Part shown: one piece after another, positions 18,041 through 29,900 of the stretch | How the letters are laid out: each line of letters opens with the position of its first letter | Numbering within the stretch: the first letter of the stretch is position 1 | DNA from: Symbiodinium natans | Taxonomy: Eukaryota; Sar; Dinophyceae; Suessiales; Symbiodiniaceae | Assembly (NCBI GenBank): GCA_905221605.1 | Contig: CAJNDS010002614.1 | Coordinates: forward strand, 175,001 to 239,000 | Length of the DNA: 64,000 bases | Direction: 5' to 3' | The notes under the pieces: model-generated | What the model saw: only the letters and a program-made list of their open reading frames with translations | The model's database searches: none | Told to the model about the DNA's origin: nothing | Made by a program: the position numbers and the translations under genes

Positions 18041-20973
18041 ATGCCCCTGCTTGTGAAACCGGCTGCAATGTCAGGGAGTGTGCAAGGCATGGCGGTTCCA
18101 CGCCCAGTTTGTGTCTTGCAGAGTCGCTACAGTGAGCAATACGTTTGCACCGTAAAGCAGGTGCGCGTTTCTGGACCGGAGAAACTGGAGATTGATTTCT
18201 TGGCACTGGGTGATGGCTCACTTGGCCCCTTGCAGCCACCCAGTGAGTCAAGCCTCAGGTGGAGCCACTGCACACGAAAGCCAAGGAAGTTGAAGGTTTT
18301 CATGGAGATTGACGAGACCGAAGGTGACACAATGGAGGGGACCATGTTTTTTGATGGTGTCCCTACGACTGGCACTGTGACGTTCGTGTATGGGAGGGAC
18401 GGCTACGGCGAAGTAGTTCTCCACTTGGATGGAGCAAGTCTTCAACCGACAGAGGAGGCCGAAGTTTCTGTCAATGAACGGATCGAGAGGTTGCGACAAG
18501 TGAACATCGGGGCCCTTGATGAGGAGGCAGTCCTGCAACATGTGATGGAGCTTAGCCAGGCAGAGGCTGACTTGGAGAAGATTCGCGCTGGTTGCGGCCA
18601 TCCCTACCCGTCTGGCCAAGGATGTGCAATGGGTGTGGGCACAGCTTGCGCGGTGTGAAGGCCCTCAGTGCCGACCTAGAACTGAAACTACAAGACCCAC
18701 ACTTCGTTGCGCAGCGCTGCGATTTGGACGGCTCAGGCGATCTCGCTGTGCATGAGCTGAAGCACGCGGCACAAGTCTTTGGGTTGAAGCTCTTGCCTTC
18801 GAAGCTTGAGGAATTGATGCAAGGACAACAGCGGATCACCAAAGATCGCTTCGCAGAGATCGTGAAGCAGGAGGCTCAACTCCACCAGCTCTCTCGACGC
18901 ATGGTGCCGCACTCTCTGCGAGGCATGACGCTTGGACCGCTGGAGCAGTTAGCAGAGGTGTTTGTAACTTCTGGCTGGCTGGCTGGCAACAGAGTGTGAA
19001 ATCTTCAATGATGACCATGCGCAAGCCATTGAGAGCAAGAAGATCTTCCGCAAAGCGCCCAATCTCTATGCTTTGGACACCTTTGTTGTGACTCCCATGT
19101 CAAAACCGGGCCACTGCGCAGCGCGTGATCAGGATACAGGACAGACCGTGCCCCCGGCATATGATGAGACTTCGTTCGCAGAATTGTTAAATCCGCATGG
19201 CCTTTTCGTCCATTGCTTTGTGTCACATTTCTGGGGCCATCTCTTCAGCAAAACTCTCAGAGCTCTGCGTCTGTGGGCGGATGAAAACTATCGCAAGGCA
19301 CATATCGAGCAGTCGCAATCCGTTGTTTTTTGGGTTTGCCTCTTTGCCCTGAACCAGCATGAGGTGGCTGAGGAGGTTGGAGACAAGCCAATGCAGGGGC
19401 CATTCAACGCTGCTCTGGCGCAAGCGGAGTATGGTGCAGTACTGGTGTTGGACGAGCAGATCAATCCATTCAAGAGGATTTGGTGTTTGTTCGAGGTCTT
19501 TCGCCTCCACGTGCTACAGAAGCCACTAACTTTGGTTTGCGAGGAGGGCTCGCTTTCCAACACTGACTTGAGCTTCAACAGATCGCAGTAGCAACTTGCG
19601 TGAAGTTGTGGGAGACGTCCGGCAGCAAGGCGTCATCTTCCTCCCAAAAGGACAAGGAGCAAATATGGAAGGAGATCGTTGACTCCAGGCACAGGTCAAT
19701 GGTATGTGCTTTTGAGGAGGTCTGGAAGGATGTAGACAGCTTGGAGGAAAGATTCTCGGATTTTGACTTTCATGTCCAGTCCTTGCTATCAACAAGCCTG
19801 CTGCCGGGATTGCTGCTTGCTGGCCATCACAGGGGTGCGCAAAACTGCTGCCTTCATGGTGCAAAGCTCACTGAGGATCTACTTGATAGGCTTTGGGCAA
19901 GCCAAGAACAAGTGGGCTGTTCGTGCTGCCACGGCCATGATTGGGCGGGCTGGTTAGATGAAATGCTTCGGGGCAGGAACACAGTTTCAGATGTAGCCAT
20001 CACAAAGTCTTTGCTGAGGAAGCGTGCCAACCCAGCAGCCCGAGGAGATGATGGCTCCACTGCGCTTATCGTTGCTGCTTATCATCGCGGCCATGAAGCC
20101 GTTGCCAAGCTTCTGTTGGATCATGGCGCAGATGTGGCTGCTAGAGCGACTGTTCAAGGCGAGGATCGCAATGCCTTCAAGGGCGCTGCTTGCACTGGCC
20201 ACTTGCCTTTGCTCAAGTTGCTAGTGGAACGTGGGGCCGGAGCATCCGCAACCAACACCGACTGCTTGCATGCGGCATGGCATGCTGCGCTGGGTGGCCA
20301 CGAGGCAGTGGTCAAGTTGCTGTTACAAATCCGGCCAAGGGCCGTGCTCGACAACAATGGCAGCTCAACAGTATTGCATGCTTCTGCTTTGGGTGGCCAT
20401 GCGTCAATTGCAAGGCTTTTGTTGGAGAATGCAGCAGATTTGGAAGCGACCGATGGCAAAGGAGCCACTGCGCTCTTGGGGGCCATCCAAGGCAAGAGCA
20501 TCTCTGCCGTGAGACTTCTTTTGGACTTTGGTGCTGAGACTGCAGTTGTTTCGTTCGATGGACGGACTGTCCTACATTTTGCCGTGGCCAGTAACCACGA
20601 ACCAATTGTCAAAATGTTGCTGGAACACCGAGCCGATGTGGCACTTGCAGATCGTCGTCATCCTTTGGGTAGTGTGCTCACCGCAACCTGCCTTGGCAAC
20701 AGTTCCATGGCGCGGCTTTTGTTGCAACATGGTGCTTCTGTGCCTTCCACAGGGAGAGGTAGTCATTTGGGCATAACGTGCGATGGATGTGGAGCCAAGC
20801 CGATCGCTGGACACCGCTTCAAGTGCAGCGTCTGCGACGACTATGACCTTTGCCGCAGATGCTTCGACAGGAAAGACCATTTGCAAGCAGGCCGCTGTGC
20901 TGATCATGCCTTTGAACGCGTTGAGACCTGTCGGTGGCAAGCCTTCTTTGATGGCCTCGTCAGGCCGCCATGA
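18041..20973 (+). pseudogene. EF-hand / TIR-like / ankyrin / ZZ-finger protein gene with frame breaks
   Basis: Coding sequence starts at ATG 18041 and continues in shifting frames. A beta-rich N-terminal part runs to about 18590. An EF-hand loop (DLDGSGDLAVHE) lies at about 18724. A region with SHFWG and RIWCLFE near 19228-19495 has the SHxW...RxWCxxE spacing of TIR-like domains. A long frame to 20973 then carries seven or eight ankyrin repeats (such as GGHASIARLLLENAADLEA). A ZZ-type zinc finger ends it (CDGCG, CSVCDDYDLCRRC, then His residues at about 20782-20935). Frame changes at about 18590, 18650, 18960-18992 and 19573 show no good splice sites. At 19573 one added base would join SNTDL to LQQIAVATC. 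Single-base assembly errors in a working gene or a decaying gene both fit. The mix suggests a calcium-responsive scaffold, which is inference. Confidence 0.6.
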
Positions 20974-22658
20974 ATTACTCTCGTTTTCTGCTTCTCTTGG
21001 CAGTGGTTCCCGCTCGGCGACAATTCCCACTGGCTGCATTGCCTGCCTTGACTTCTGCGCTGTCAGCATGTGAGGGCCGCCCTCAACTGCAGATAAGAGA
21101 ATTGCAGCAGGACGCATTGTCAGAACGTATTTCTCCAGCACCGGGCCTTCTCCTTGCACCCTTTCCCGTTTCACTGCTTGGTTTCTCTTTCGCAGTAGTA
21201 GCGCCAGCAAGCAGCCGCAGCAGGGCGAACGAAAACGGGATCCGGAAGCCACGGGTCTCACGAGTCAAATCTGACCCCAAAGCCCAAAGTGCTTGACGGG
21301 AGATTGCAAGTTCGATGCCTTCCTAGACTTGCTTTTCGCTACTGGAGTCAGGCAAGAACCAAGTCGGTAAACATAAGCCCGGACAAGGAGAATTTAAAGG
21401 GATTGTTGATCCTGCAACCCAGATCCCTGCGGATACGATCTTTAGAGAGTGCGTTGGTCCCCTCAGCAGTACGCTCCTCCTCCAACATAGAGGGATTCCT
21501 GATATCTTTAAGACCATCTTACTCCACATTAAGGAGCCAGTTCAGGTCTTGTATGGTAACCCCTCTTTGGTTGTTATGGAATTCTGCAGAGATGGGTTTT
21601 CCAGCTTCCGTAGCCGCATCCTGCAATACTTCCTGGAGTTTCCCCCTCATGCTACCTGCGTAAGGCAAATGCTCAAGGTATTTCGCGCTGAGCTCATTGC
21701 CTCTGGTCAAGAATTCACTACCTCAGTCAGGAATCCCGGCCGTAATCTGACGAATTCTGAGCCCTCACATTCTTGGACTGCCGGCCTTACCGCCTTCCAG
21801 ATGGACCCCGCCAAAGCTAAGGGTAGTTCGGGGTCAGGCGTGAGGCACAGAGCCACTGAGTCTCTCCGTAGAAACCACACAATACTGGGAGAGGGCGGGC
21901 TCTATCAGAACAGAGGTGTCGAGGTAGAGCCAACTATGCGCAGAATGCCGCAGGATGTCCCGCCTCCAGTCAAGATCTGGCAAATGGCCTTTGGGCGCCG
22001 GGTTCCGGGACATTGAGCGTCTGCGCGTAAGTCTGCAATGCTCTGCATACATCTGGGCCGAAAGCCACCCGAGGCTTGCGGCGGCTTCGGTCGCCCATTC
22101 GCATTCACCATCCTTTGCCGTGAGAAGCTTGAAGAGAGAACAGAAGATGCGTCTCTCTCCATTTTGAAGCTCTCTCCATTTTTGCGACCTTCCGAGGCGC
22201 TCTCCGAAGAAGCTGCCAGACGCGACGATTTCGAGCCTCGACAGCCCGGCTCCCCCAGTCCCTTCTCAAGAGCATTCGCTCTGCCCACGATGCGCAAGAT
22301 GATACATATGATACATATGCTTTGCTTTGTTATCAGCCCTTGTCCAAGGCTGGCAGCCTGCGTGCCGGCCTCGACCCCCAATTGGTGTACAGAGCCATGT
22401 CAGTTTTGTCAGGGTTACTTAAAACAGAGCTGTCTGCTTGAGGCTGCTTGACCTCGGCTGCCATTTTCGTGAACTGAGCCCCCCTTCTTTTGATCATGCT
22501 TTTCCCCGGCGGTGTCCAGGCGTGGGCACTCGCATCTTCCCGCCAGCGCCAGCTTGCATGGCTGGAGGCTGGGGCAGGGTACATGTACACTCTGGACGTC
22601 CTTGAACCGATCGGAAGCTATATGCAACAAGCTACGCAACAACATTTCCAGGCTTTAC

Positions 22659-22663
<5 letters not shown>

Positions 22664-22698
<35 letters not shown>
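22664..22698. repeat. (AT)n microsatellite
   Basis: About 17 TA units. Shorter TA tracts follow at about 23038-23056 and 23405-23418, and all three lie within 750 bp. Confidence 0.9.
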
Positions 22699-22699
<1 letters not shown>

Positions 22700-22828
22700 G
22701 TATAGTCCATGCAAGAGTTCATTACATTGTTTTAGAACGATGAGGCTTTCCAAATGTAGCGGCACTGGCCCAAATAAGGGGATAGAAGCCAAGGCTACTG
22801 TAACTGAAATGAATTTGAGTACCTTAAT

Positions 22829-22994
22829 GACGTCCGCTGAGCGCGCATCCGTGGTAGGAGCTGCATCCATGTGAAAAATCTTAAGAGCATCCTCTCTGCG
22901 AGCATCCGTTGTACTGTAGGAGTTGCATCCTTGTCCGAAGCCTCAAAGAAGTCCTCTCGGCGCGCGTCCGTGGTAAGTGCATCCATGTTGCATG
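22829..22994. repeat. Three degenerate tandem units of about 60 bp
   Basis: Units begin at about 22829, 22887 and 22951. Each contains a core like GCGCGCATCCGTGGTA followed by GTGCATCCATGT. On the minus strand they read as related peptides around TTDARRED and MDA. The pattern could be a decayed coding repeat or a simple minisatellite. Confidence 0.55.
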
Positions 22995-23777
22995 TATTCA
23001 ACGAACTATACTGACATACACGTATATACATACGATCTATATATATATATATATATACACAATATATTGAAGCCCTCAGGCGCCTTGTTGCAGTATTTGC
23101 AGTAGACATCAGCTTGAGCACCACACTGCGAGGTAATCTAGGGCCCTAAAGAAACAGTATATTTCTCCCCACAAGAAGCTAAGTGAAGCCGAGCTCTAAT
23201 TATAGAGGCTTCCACAGTCGAGTGAGTGACAGAGGGAGATACATGCATGCTGCGGGTTGTGTTGTTCAAGCTCGATATCCAAACTTCTTTGCGGAAACTT
23301 CTTTTGCGGCATCTCGTGCTTCATCTTGTTGCTGCCATCCAGGAGTTTGACAAAACTAGGGATCTCCTGGGTCCTTCTATTCACGTTCCTATCATTGAAG
23401 TATACATATATATATATAGGGGACCCTTGTTTTCAAAGACTCCCATCAGGGATGTCCACAATACGTGCCATACTGACTTCGCTCATCGACAAGCCCACTG
23501 CTGATGAATGGGATCAGTGGCTTGGTGTACTTCCATGCCAAGAAGGACAAAATCCTGAGCTGGCTGGCACAGGGCTCCGAAGATGTGCGCAAATATCTGA
23601 AGATTGTCAGGAATCCCGACTTTGATGTGGACAAGAAGAGGAAGTGCCCCGACAAATGCGAGGTTGTTTTGTCGTATCCCTCAACGAAAAAGCCAAAGGA
23701 AAAGCTTCCGCAGACGACGACCAAGTGGACAGGTCGGACTCCAGCGGATATTGCTGATTTTCTGCGCACGGCAAATT

Positions 23778-23821
23778 AGGTTCAAATCAGGTTCAAATCT
23801 GGTTCAAATCTGGTTCAAATC
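23778..23821. repeat. 11-bp tandem repeat, four units of (A/T)GGTTCAAATC
   Basis: Four consecutive 11-bp units, two beginning with A and two with T. The first overlaps the TAG that ends the ORF at 23779. Each contains GGTTCAAATC, which resembles a tRNA B-box, but there is no tRNA around them. Confidence 0.9.
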
Positions 23822-25939
23822 TGGCGTGTCAGGACTCCCCCGATGCCGAGAGAACAGGTCCCGAAGACAACAGGTTCTGTCAGGTGTCGCTGGTAGCGTT
23901 GGGGCCGCAGACCAGCTTGGCATGAATCCGCGATAGAAACTGGCGGGCATCTCGTTAGCTGCATCGTCCATGTTATATCACAAGCATATTCATTCAAAAG
24001 CAGAAAGAGGGCTACCATTTCTTGATGGAGAGTTTGGGTTGGAAGTTGAGGACATCAGGTTCCCATTACGAAAGAGTTGAGGGATTAAGTGCTTACTTTA
24101 AAGGTTGGGAGCCTTGTCTTTCAGCTTAAGTTATGGTGAATTGTGCTGGTTTGCTTTTATTTGGGAGGGTCTATACCTGCTGCATTGAAGGCCAGGGATT
24201 TAGCTTACCGGCATGCTATTGAGATGATCATTAGCATTAGTAGTGCGAGTACTTTGGGCACTACTAATCATATGAGCATTGCCAGTAGTGCTTCTGGTAC
24301 TGTTTCTCCAGTCCTATGGGGATGATTAGTAGCATTGGGATTGCTTGTGTTTCCAGTCCCTCCCCGCAGCCTCGTGGCTGCTTGGCCTAGAGGACCGCTC
24401 TGCCTTAAAAACCGCAGCTTTAATCTCCAAACCCTAAACGCTTGGGTTGTATTCTATAGTAATGTGTACGAACCCCAACAAGCTACGCATAACATTTCCA
24501 GGCTTTGGAGCGATCGAGCCGCAGGGCATTGCATGAGCTGCAGCTGTCGGAAATCGCTGCCATCTGCTGGGTGAGAGCCTCAAGATACTCAGCCACACTC
24601 TGCATGATGCAAGAAGTCGACCTTTCAGCCAGTTGTTCGCCTCCAACCTTCCCCCGATCGTAGGCGCTGAATGAAGAATCTGAGCACCCTTGCACTATGA
24701 AACGGAGGCCTGGGCGGCTTCCGAAGCTGGCGAGTCGCTCCTTGAGGACTCGTGATGGTTGCAGCTACAGTCGATAGAGGCGTAGTTGGTATAGTGGCGT
24801 ATACAGGGCGGCTGTGATGACTCTTGCACAGTTGTGTCGAATCAGTTGTTTGTCACCGTCTTCGCATCACAACCTTCGTCTGTGCCGTTGCCACCATCGT
24901 TGTCAGACCACTGGCACTGCTGTCACACTACCGCAGGAGGCCACACTTGCTCAGCAACCTGTGGGATCTGGACGTTTGTGTTTGTTGTTTAGGGCATTTT
25001 TTGCTTCTTATTAAATGGCAAACGGACTGTTTTTGATTCTGGAACCTTTGACGGTGCAGCCGATTTGAAGATGAACATGTTCAATGACCCGTTTAAGGAT
25101 CCTCGAATGGCCCGACTCTAAGGTCAAACTCAATTTTCAACACAACCCAATCCCGAATAGCTGGCTGCCCGCTCTACGTTTGACGTGAATAAGACTTCAA
25201 CATCCTGGGAATCCTGAAATTTTGAATTTTGAATTGACGTTGTTAAACGCCCTTCAACATTCTAAACTGCCCCTTAGAGTTCTTAAGTCTTTGAGTTTGT
25301 AAATCGGGCCTTTGAAAATTAAAGGTTCTCAGGGTATGGAATTCAGTTTAAAGTTTTGGGAGATCGTGCCACCCATTTAAGGATGTTAGCACTGTTAAAA
25401 AGTCGAAATTTGACCTTTTTGAAGTTTTCCATTTTTGAAGTTTTCCATTGGGCCCACATTTGACATGTCAAGAACACAAGAAAGGCACTTCAAGTGTTGG
25501 AATTTCCAAAATGAATAAGTCTTCCTCGCCCTCATTGGGCTCGTCATCATATCATGATCATCATGTTCATGAATCCTACCACGTTGGCCTTTGTATGCAG
25601 CAGTTCGTCGTCATCGCGTCCTTGTCCTCATCGTCCTCATCGTGTGCGTTGTCGTTGACATTGTGCTTGTCGTTGTGCCGAAGAAGGCATTGCTCCCCCA
25701 AGCCCAGCAGCTGATCCAAAGAGCTGTGGCTTCAAGGCCGGGCAAGCTGCGGTTGAGACATATCTACAGTGTGACAGTGCCGCGGGTTTCGGCAACCGCG
25801 GGCACCCATCTTGTTGGAGAAGATGGTGCTCAGTGGATGATCTTTGTTCCAAGTTCAGTCCCGATTGCTCCGAGTTGTAGACAGGAGTTGGTGCAGCAGT
25901 TAGCACAGTTCTCATCTGTTCTCCTCCGTCGCGTACGCA

Positions 25940-26914
25940 ATGGTGGCCATTCGTGGTGTGAGCCTCTTGTGGGCGATCGGTGTTGTCATGTTGCCCACGG
26001 TGCTCACGAACGAAGTTGAGCACCAGCCCTCCCTGCGAGGCATCAAAGAAAGAAGCGAAGTGCAGCCAGAGGAGCCGAGCGAGGATCAGTCAGAGGAGCC
26101 GGGCGAGGAGGAGCCGAGCGAGGAGCCGAGCGAGGAGCCGAGCAAGGAGCCGAGCGAGGAGCCGAGCGAGGAGCCGAGCGAGGAGCAGAGCGAGGAGCAG
26201 AGCGAGGAGCAGAGCGAAGAGGAGCACCAGCGGCACAAACCCGGGGTCCTTTGCCAAACACAGGCCCAGAAGCAGGCAGCGAAGCAGGCATCTGTGGTGA
26301 GGCAGGTTGTCGTGATCTCGACACTGATTATTCAGGTGGTCCTGACAACGATCGTTGGCCTGCTGTACAACAAGTGCTGCCAGTGCAAACCATCACCAGA
26401 GGAGGTGCTTCGCCAGGATACAGGACCAGAGGAAGGCTTCCGGTATGGTCTTTGCGAGGGCTGCTGCCACAGCTGTCGGATCTGCTGCTGCAGTTTCTGG
26501 TGCCTTCCCATACGCTGGGCTGACACTGCCAGCTCGCCAAACGTCAAGTTTCTGGGTTTCAGCGCAGCTCTCTTCTTCTTCGAGCTTCTCTTCGTCCTCT
26601 CATTTATCCCACGCATCTTCATCGTGTCCTTGGACCCCGACAAGCCTGTGTATATACTCATCTGGGCGGCCGTGACGCTGCTCGTCCAACTGGTGCTGGT
26701 TTCGATGCTTGTGGTGAGCCGTCAGCACATTCGCCGGCAGTATGGGCTACGCCATAGCACGTGCAGCACCCGCACCTGTGACTGCTTGACCTGGTGGTTC
26801 TGTGGACCCTGCGCCGCCATGCAAGAGGCTTTGCAGGTGGAATATGTCGGTGAGCCTGTGGAGATTAAGGGAAGCAATGACTTCAAGAGTGAGAACGGCG
26901 ACACCACTATATAA
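25940..26914 (+). CDS. PLAC8-family membrane protein with acidic Glu-Pro-Ser repeat
   Basis: An intact intronless ORF of 324 residues, ATG 25940 to TAA 26914. Residues 1-24 form a signal peptide (VSLLWAIGVVMLPTVLT). Residues 35-95 are an acidic low-complexity tract of EEPSEEPSE-type repeats. A hydrophobic segment (VVVISTLIIQVVLTTIVGLL) near 120-140 is a membrane span. The Cys-rich part follows: CEGCCHSCRICCCSFWCLPI with RWAD, two further membrane spans at about 208-255, and C-DC-LTWWFCGPC-AAMQE near the end. Paired Cys clusters around membrane spans, with CxxPC-type ends, typify PLAC8/FCR-like proteins, which act in metal resistance and cell-size control elsewhere. The luminal acidic tract could bind cations (inference). 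Upstream 25448-25900 is Ser-rich and probably not part of it. Confidence 0.72.
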   Translation: MVAIRGVSLLWAIGVVMLPTVLTNEVEHQPSLRGIKERSEVQPEEPSEDQSEEPGEEEPSEEPSEEPSKEPSEEPSEEPSEEQSEEQSEEQSEEEHQRHKPGVLCQTQAQKQAAKQASVVRQVVVISTLIIQVVLTTIVGLLYNKCCQCKPSPEEVLRQDTGPEEGFRYGLCEGCCHSCRICCCSFWCLPIRWADTASSPNVKFLGFSAALFFFELLFVLSFIPRIFIVSLDPDKPVYILIWAAVTLLVQLVLVSMLVVSRQHIRRQYGLRHSTCSTRTCDCLTWWFCGPCAAMQEALQVEYVGEPVEIKGSNDFKSENGDTTI

Positions 26915-29900
26915 CTGCGCCTGAGCAGTGCCCTGTGAGAGAGGAAGTACAGTAAATCCTCGTATGCAAGGGATGCAACATGTAAAGCAAAGGGATGCTT
27001 CCCGAATGTACAGATTATGTGACCACAGCGTCACCACCGGGAGACGAGCTGTCTCCTCCAGGATGAAGGCTTGACCCTTCATTCCTTTTAATTCCTTTTG
27101 TTACCAGTGCGGACAGCTGCAAGGATGATCAGATCTGCTCCGTGAGCGGCAAGGAAAACAAGCCATGCTGCCAGCAGTCGGATGCAATGCTTGCTTCATC
27201 AAGGCATGGATAGCTGCCATTCGAGCTGCAGCAACTGACGCTTGAAAAGGGACCACCAGTGAGCCTGCAGTCGACCAGGACAACTTCAAGCGGCTTCGTT
27301 GAAGCCTTGCTTCAGCTTGTGCGGGTCTTATTGTCATTGCCGCTCCTTCTTCAGAGAAACTCGCGTCAAGCTTTGTGCTTGCATGGATGCGCATGCTGGC
27401 GCCTGGGTGTCATGTGCATATTCGTAAGCACATACAATTACATATACATGCAAAAGATCGCCCTCAAAACGAGAGTGATGGGTGTGGGCCAAAAGCCAGG
27501 AGGCCGAGCCCCGAAAGGCTGCCCAAAAGGACCTGCCGAGCCTCCCACATCCGCGATATCCACAGGCTTGGGCCAGCTCCTTCAGCCAGGCAACGGGGAC
27601 GCAGGGGCCCCGAAGAACGAGTTTTGGAAAGTTCGTTCCCTGGTATTTGGTCATACGGGTTGAAAGGCCGTGAAAGGTCGTACTCTTCTTGGTTCGTTCG
27701 CGCCTGTGAGGATGTTTCAGGTGCTGGTCCTTCGGGGGAATTTAGGAGGTTTTTCTTGATCGAAAGTTTTCTGTAAGATTTGGCGACTGGTTTGGCGCAA
27801 TTGAAACTTGAAACCGGTCGCATGCGATACAGCCTTGACACAGCACCATTGTCTTTTTGTTTAGTCAGAAAAGAACTGACTGCATCGCCGATGCTCCAGT
27901 TCAAAACATCGTCTCTGGAAGCAGCTGGTGAGTTTCACCGATGGGCCGAGCCAGAATGGTCAACAGATGGGTGTTGTATCGCGTTGGCAAGGTGCTCTTG
28001 CCGAGTTGCGTCCACTGTCTCAATCATCTTCCACACTTTGAGAGGTGAGACAACTGAGAGAATTTGAGAGAGTCTCAGAGAGTCTGAGAGAGAGTCTAAG
28101 AGAACTGAGGTCTGACCTGATGCAGCTCATTAAGACCTGCTTGCTCAGAGAGGGAAGACGCCGAGACTTGCAGGCCCATGGAAGGCCATGAGCAGCTTGT
28201 CATGCTGTGTCGTGCGGTGTCATGCTGTGTCGTGCATGATTGGAATGCGTTTGAACTTTGACCCTCCCAAGCTCCAGGGGTGAAATGTGTGAAGAGCCTG
28301 AAGGCTGGATGGTCCACCCACAGGGACTTGGGCTGCGCCTTCGCCGAACTCACCCAGCATCGTGGTCAACGAGGACCGACGCGCAGGGGCCAGATTGAGC
28401 ATCGACGAGAACCTAGAGGTCAATAAAATGTCTTTGCGTGCCATTTGAGTGGCATTCTTCTTCCTGCATGAGAGCTGAAAGGCTGAAGCCCTAAAGTAAG
28501 CCCCTGGCTATCACGAAGTTTGTGTCCGCTACTCCGATAGTGTTTGAGCCGTGGCTTTCTTGCAGCAGGAGAAGCAAGGTTTTGTGGTCATTCACAAACC
28601 CGTCCACTGGGAGGCCAGATCTCCACCCCATGTTTCTTCAGCGGATGTATGGGTGAGATAGCTGCAGCTACTTCGAAAAGCACCGACAGGTGGACAATGC
28701 CGACGGGGGGGGCGCTGCTGCTGGTCTATCGCTTAGCCGGTCTAGGCACATCCAACATCCAGGGATGCCTGAATCTTGGGTCAACACGGAGGCCGGCCCA
28801 TTCCCCTCTCCAGCTACATGCAGGCCCACTTCCCAAACAGGCGCCTGTCGGAGAGCACAGGAGCCGTCGAGCTGGGGTGCCCATGTCTGTGCCGAGGCCT
28901 CTGCTGCGCGATGTCTCTGCCGGTGGTGGCTTTCTCGGTCCCTCTGCCAGGTTTGATGTTGGGTGTCGGCCTTGTGCAGCACAACCTAGTGGAGATGCAA
29001 AAGACCAACGCCCTGGACCCCTCGAAGATAATGCGTCATGAATGATGGCATGTCCCGATTGCCAATCAACAGCAAATTACCGTGGGAACTGAAGCGACCG
29101 GCAGGCAACGCTAGTCGGAAAGGCAAGAACAACGCTCTGATCCTCTCCAACAGTAGCTAATCAGCAACATGTTGAACGCATTGTTCCATTCTGCCAATGT
29201 TTACATTATTCCTTTCCTGCTTGTCATTTCCCTGTGATCCCTTCGGTGGTTCAGGTGGTGTTCGTATTTCTTCGAATGGTTTTCTCTAGTCAATCTCTCA
29301 CAGTCTTGAACTTCCACATTTGGCATGGGGGTGTGAACCAAAACCAGAATCGGCTTAAGAAAGAGTCATGTCCGTATTCAAAGTCAACGGCTAATGAGGG
29401 CCTGCCTGAAAATCGAAAGTAGTAAAACTACCCGTACTACGCGCGCGGAGATAAACTAAAAAAAGACTAAGGCTTTTCTACGTGTAAAGTCTATTGCCCA
29501 AGACCACAAAGTTTGTGAGACCGCCGAAGCTGCAACTTCACTGGCAAGTTGCATGTCGGACATGTCTGACTTGAATATGTCTCCCGCGCAGGGAGGTTGG
29601 ATGCACAATCCTCTGGCCTCGTGATTTGCGCGCTGACGCACGAGGCCAGATGTTGGCAGCATGGCCTCCGCTCAGGCTAGTTGCGTCGACTGTGCAGCAC
29701 GCTGCAGGCCCACTTGCTCCTACAGTACCGGCAAGATACCCATGCTGTGGCCAGAGCCTCGTTGCAGGATGCCTGGGGATCGGACAAGCTTTGCTCTCCT
29801 GCCCCTGACACTTGCTCGCCTGTCCTCAAGCCGCGTCGTGCCCCATTTTCTTTTGTTCGTCTGTTCGTTAACTTGTTCGTTCCTTTGATCTACACCATGC

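Larger units (their letters stand above)
20974..25939. other. Repeat-rich region without a confident gene
   Basis: Short ORFs on both strands conflict and none resembles a known family. Weak coding-like pieces occur at 21390-21700 and at 23504-23779 (LVYFHAKKDKILSWLAQGSE; DFDVDKKRKCPDKCEVVLSY). The second could be a real last exon, because it ends at a stop inside the 11-bp repeat. The region holds AT tracts, a three-unit 60-bp repeat and an AT-richer stretch at 25000-25500 with no reading frame. Confidence 0.4.
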
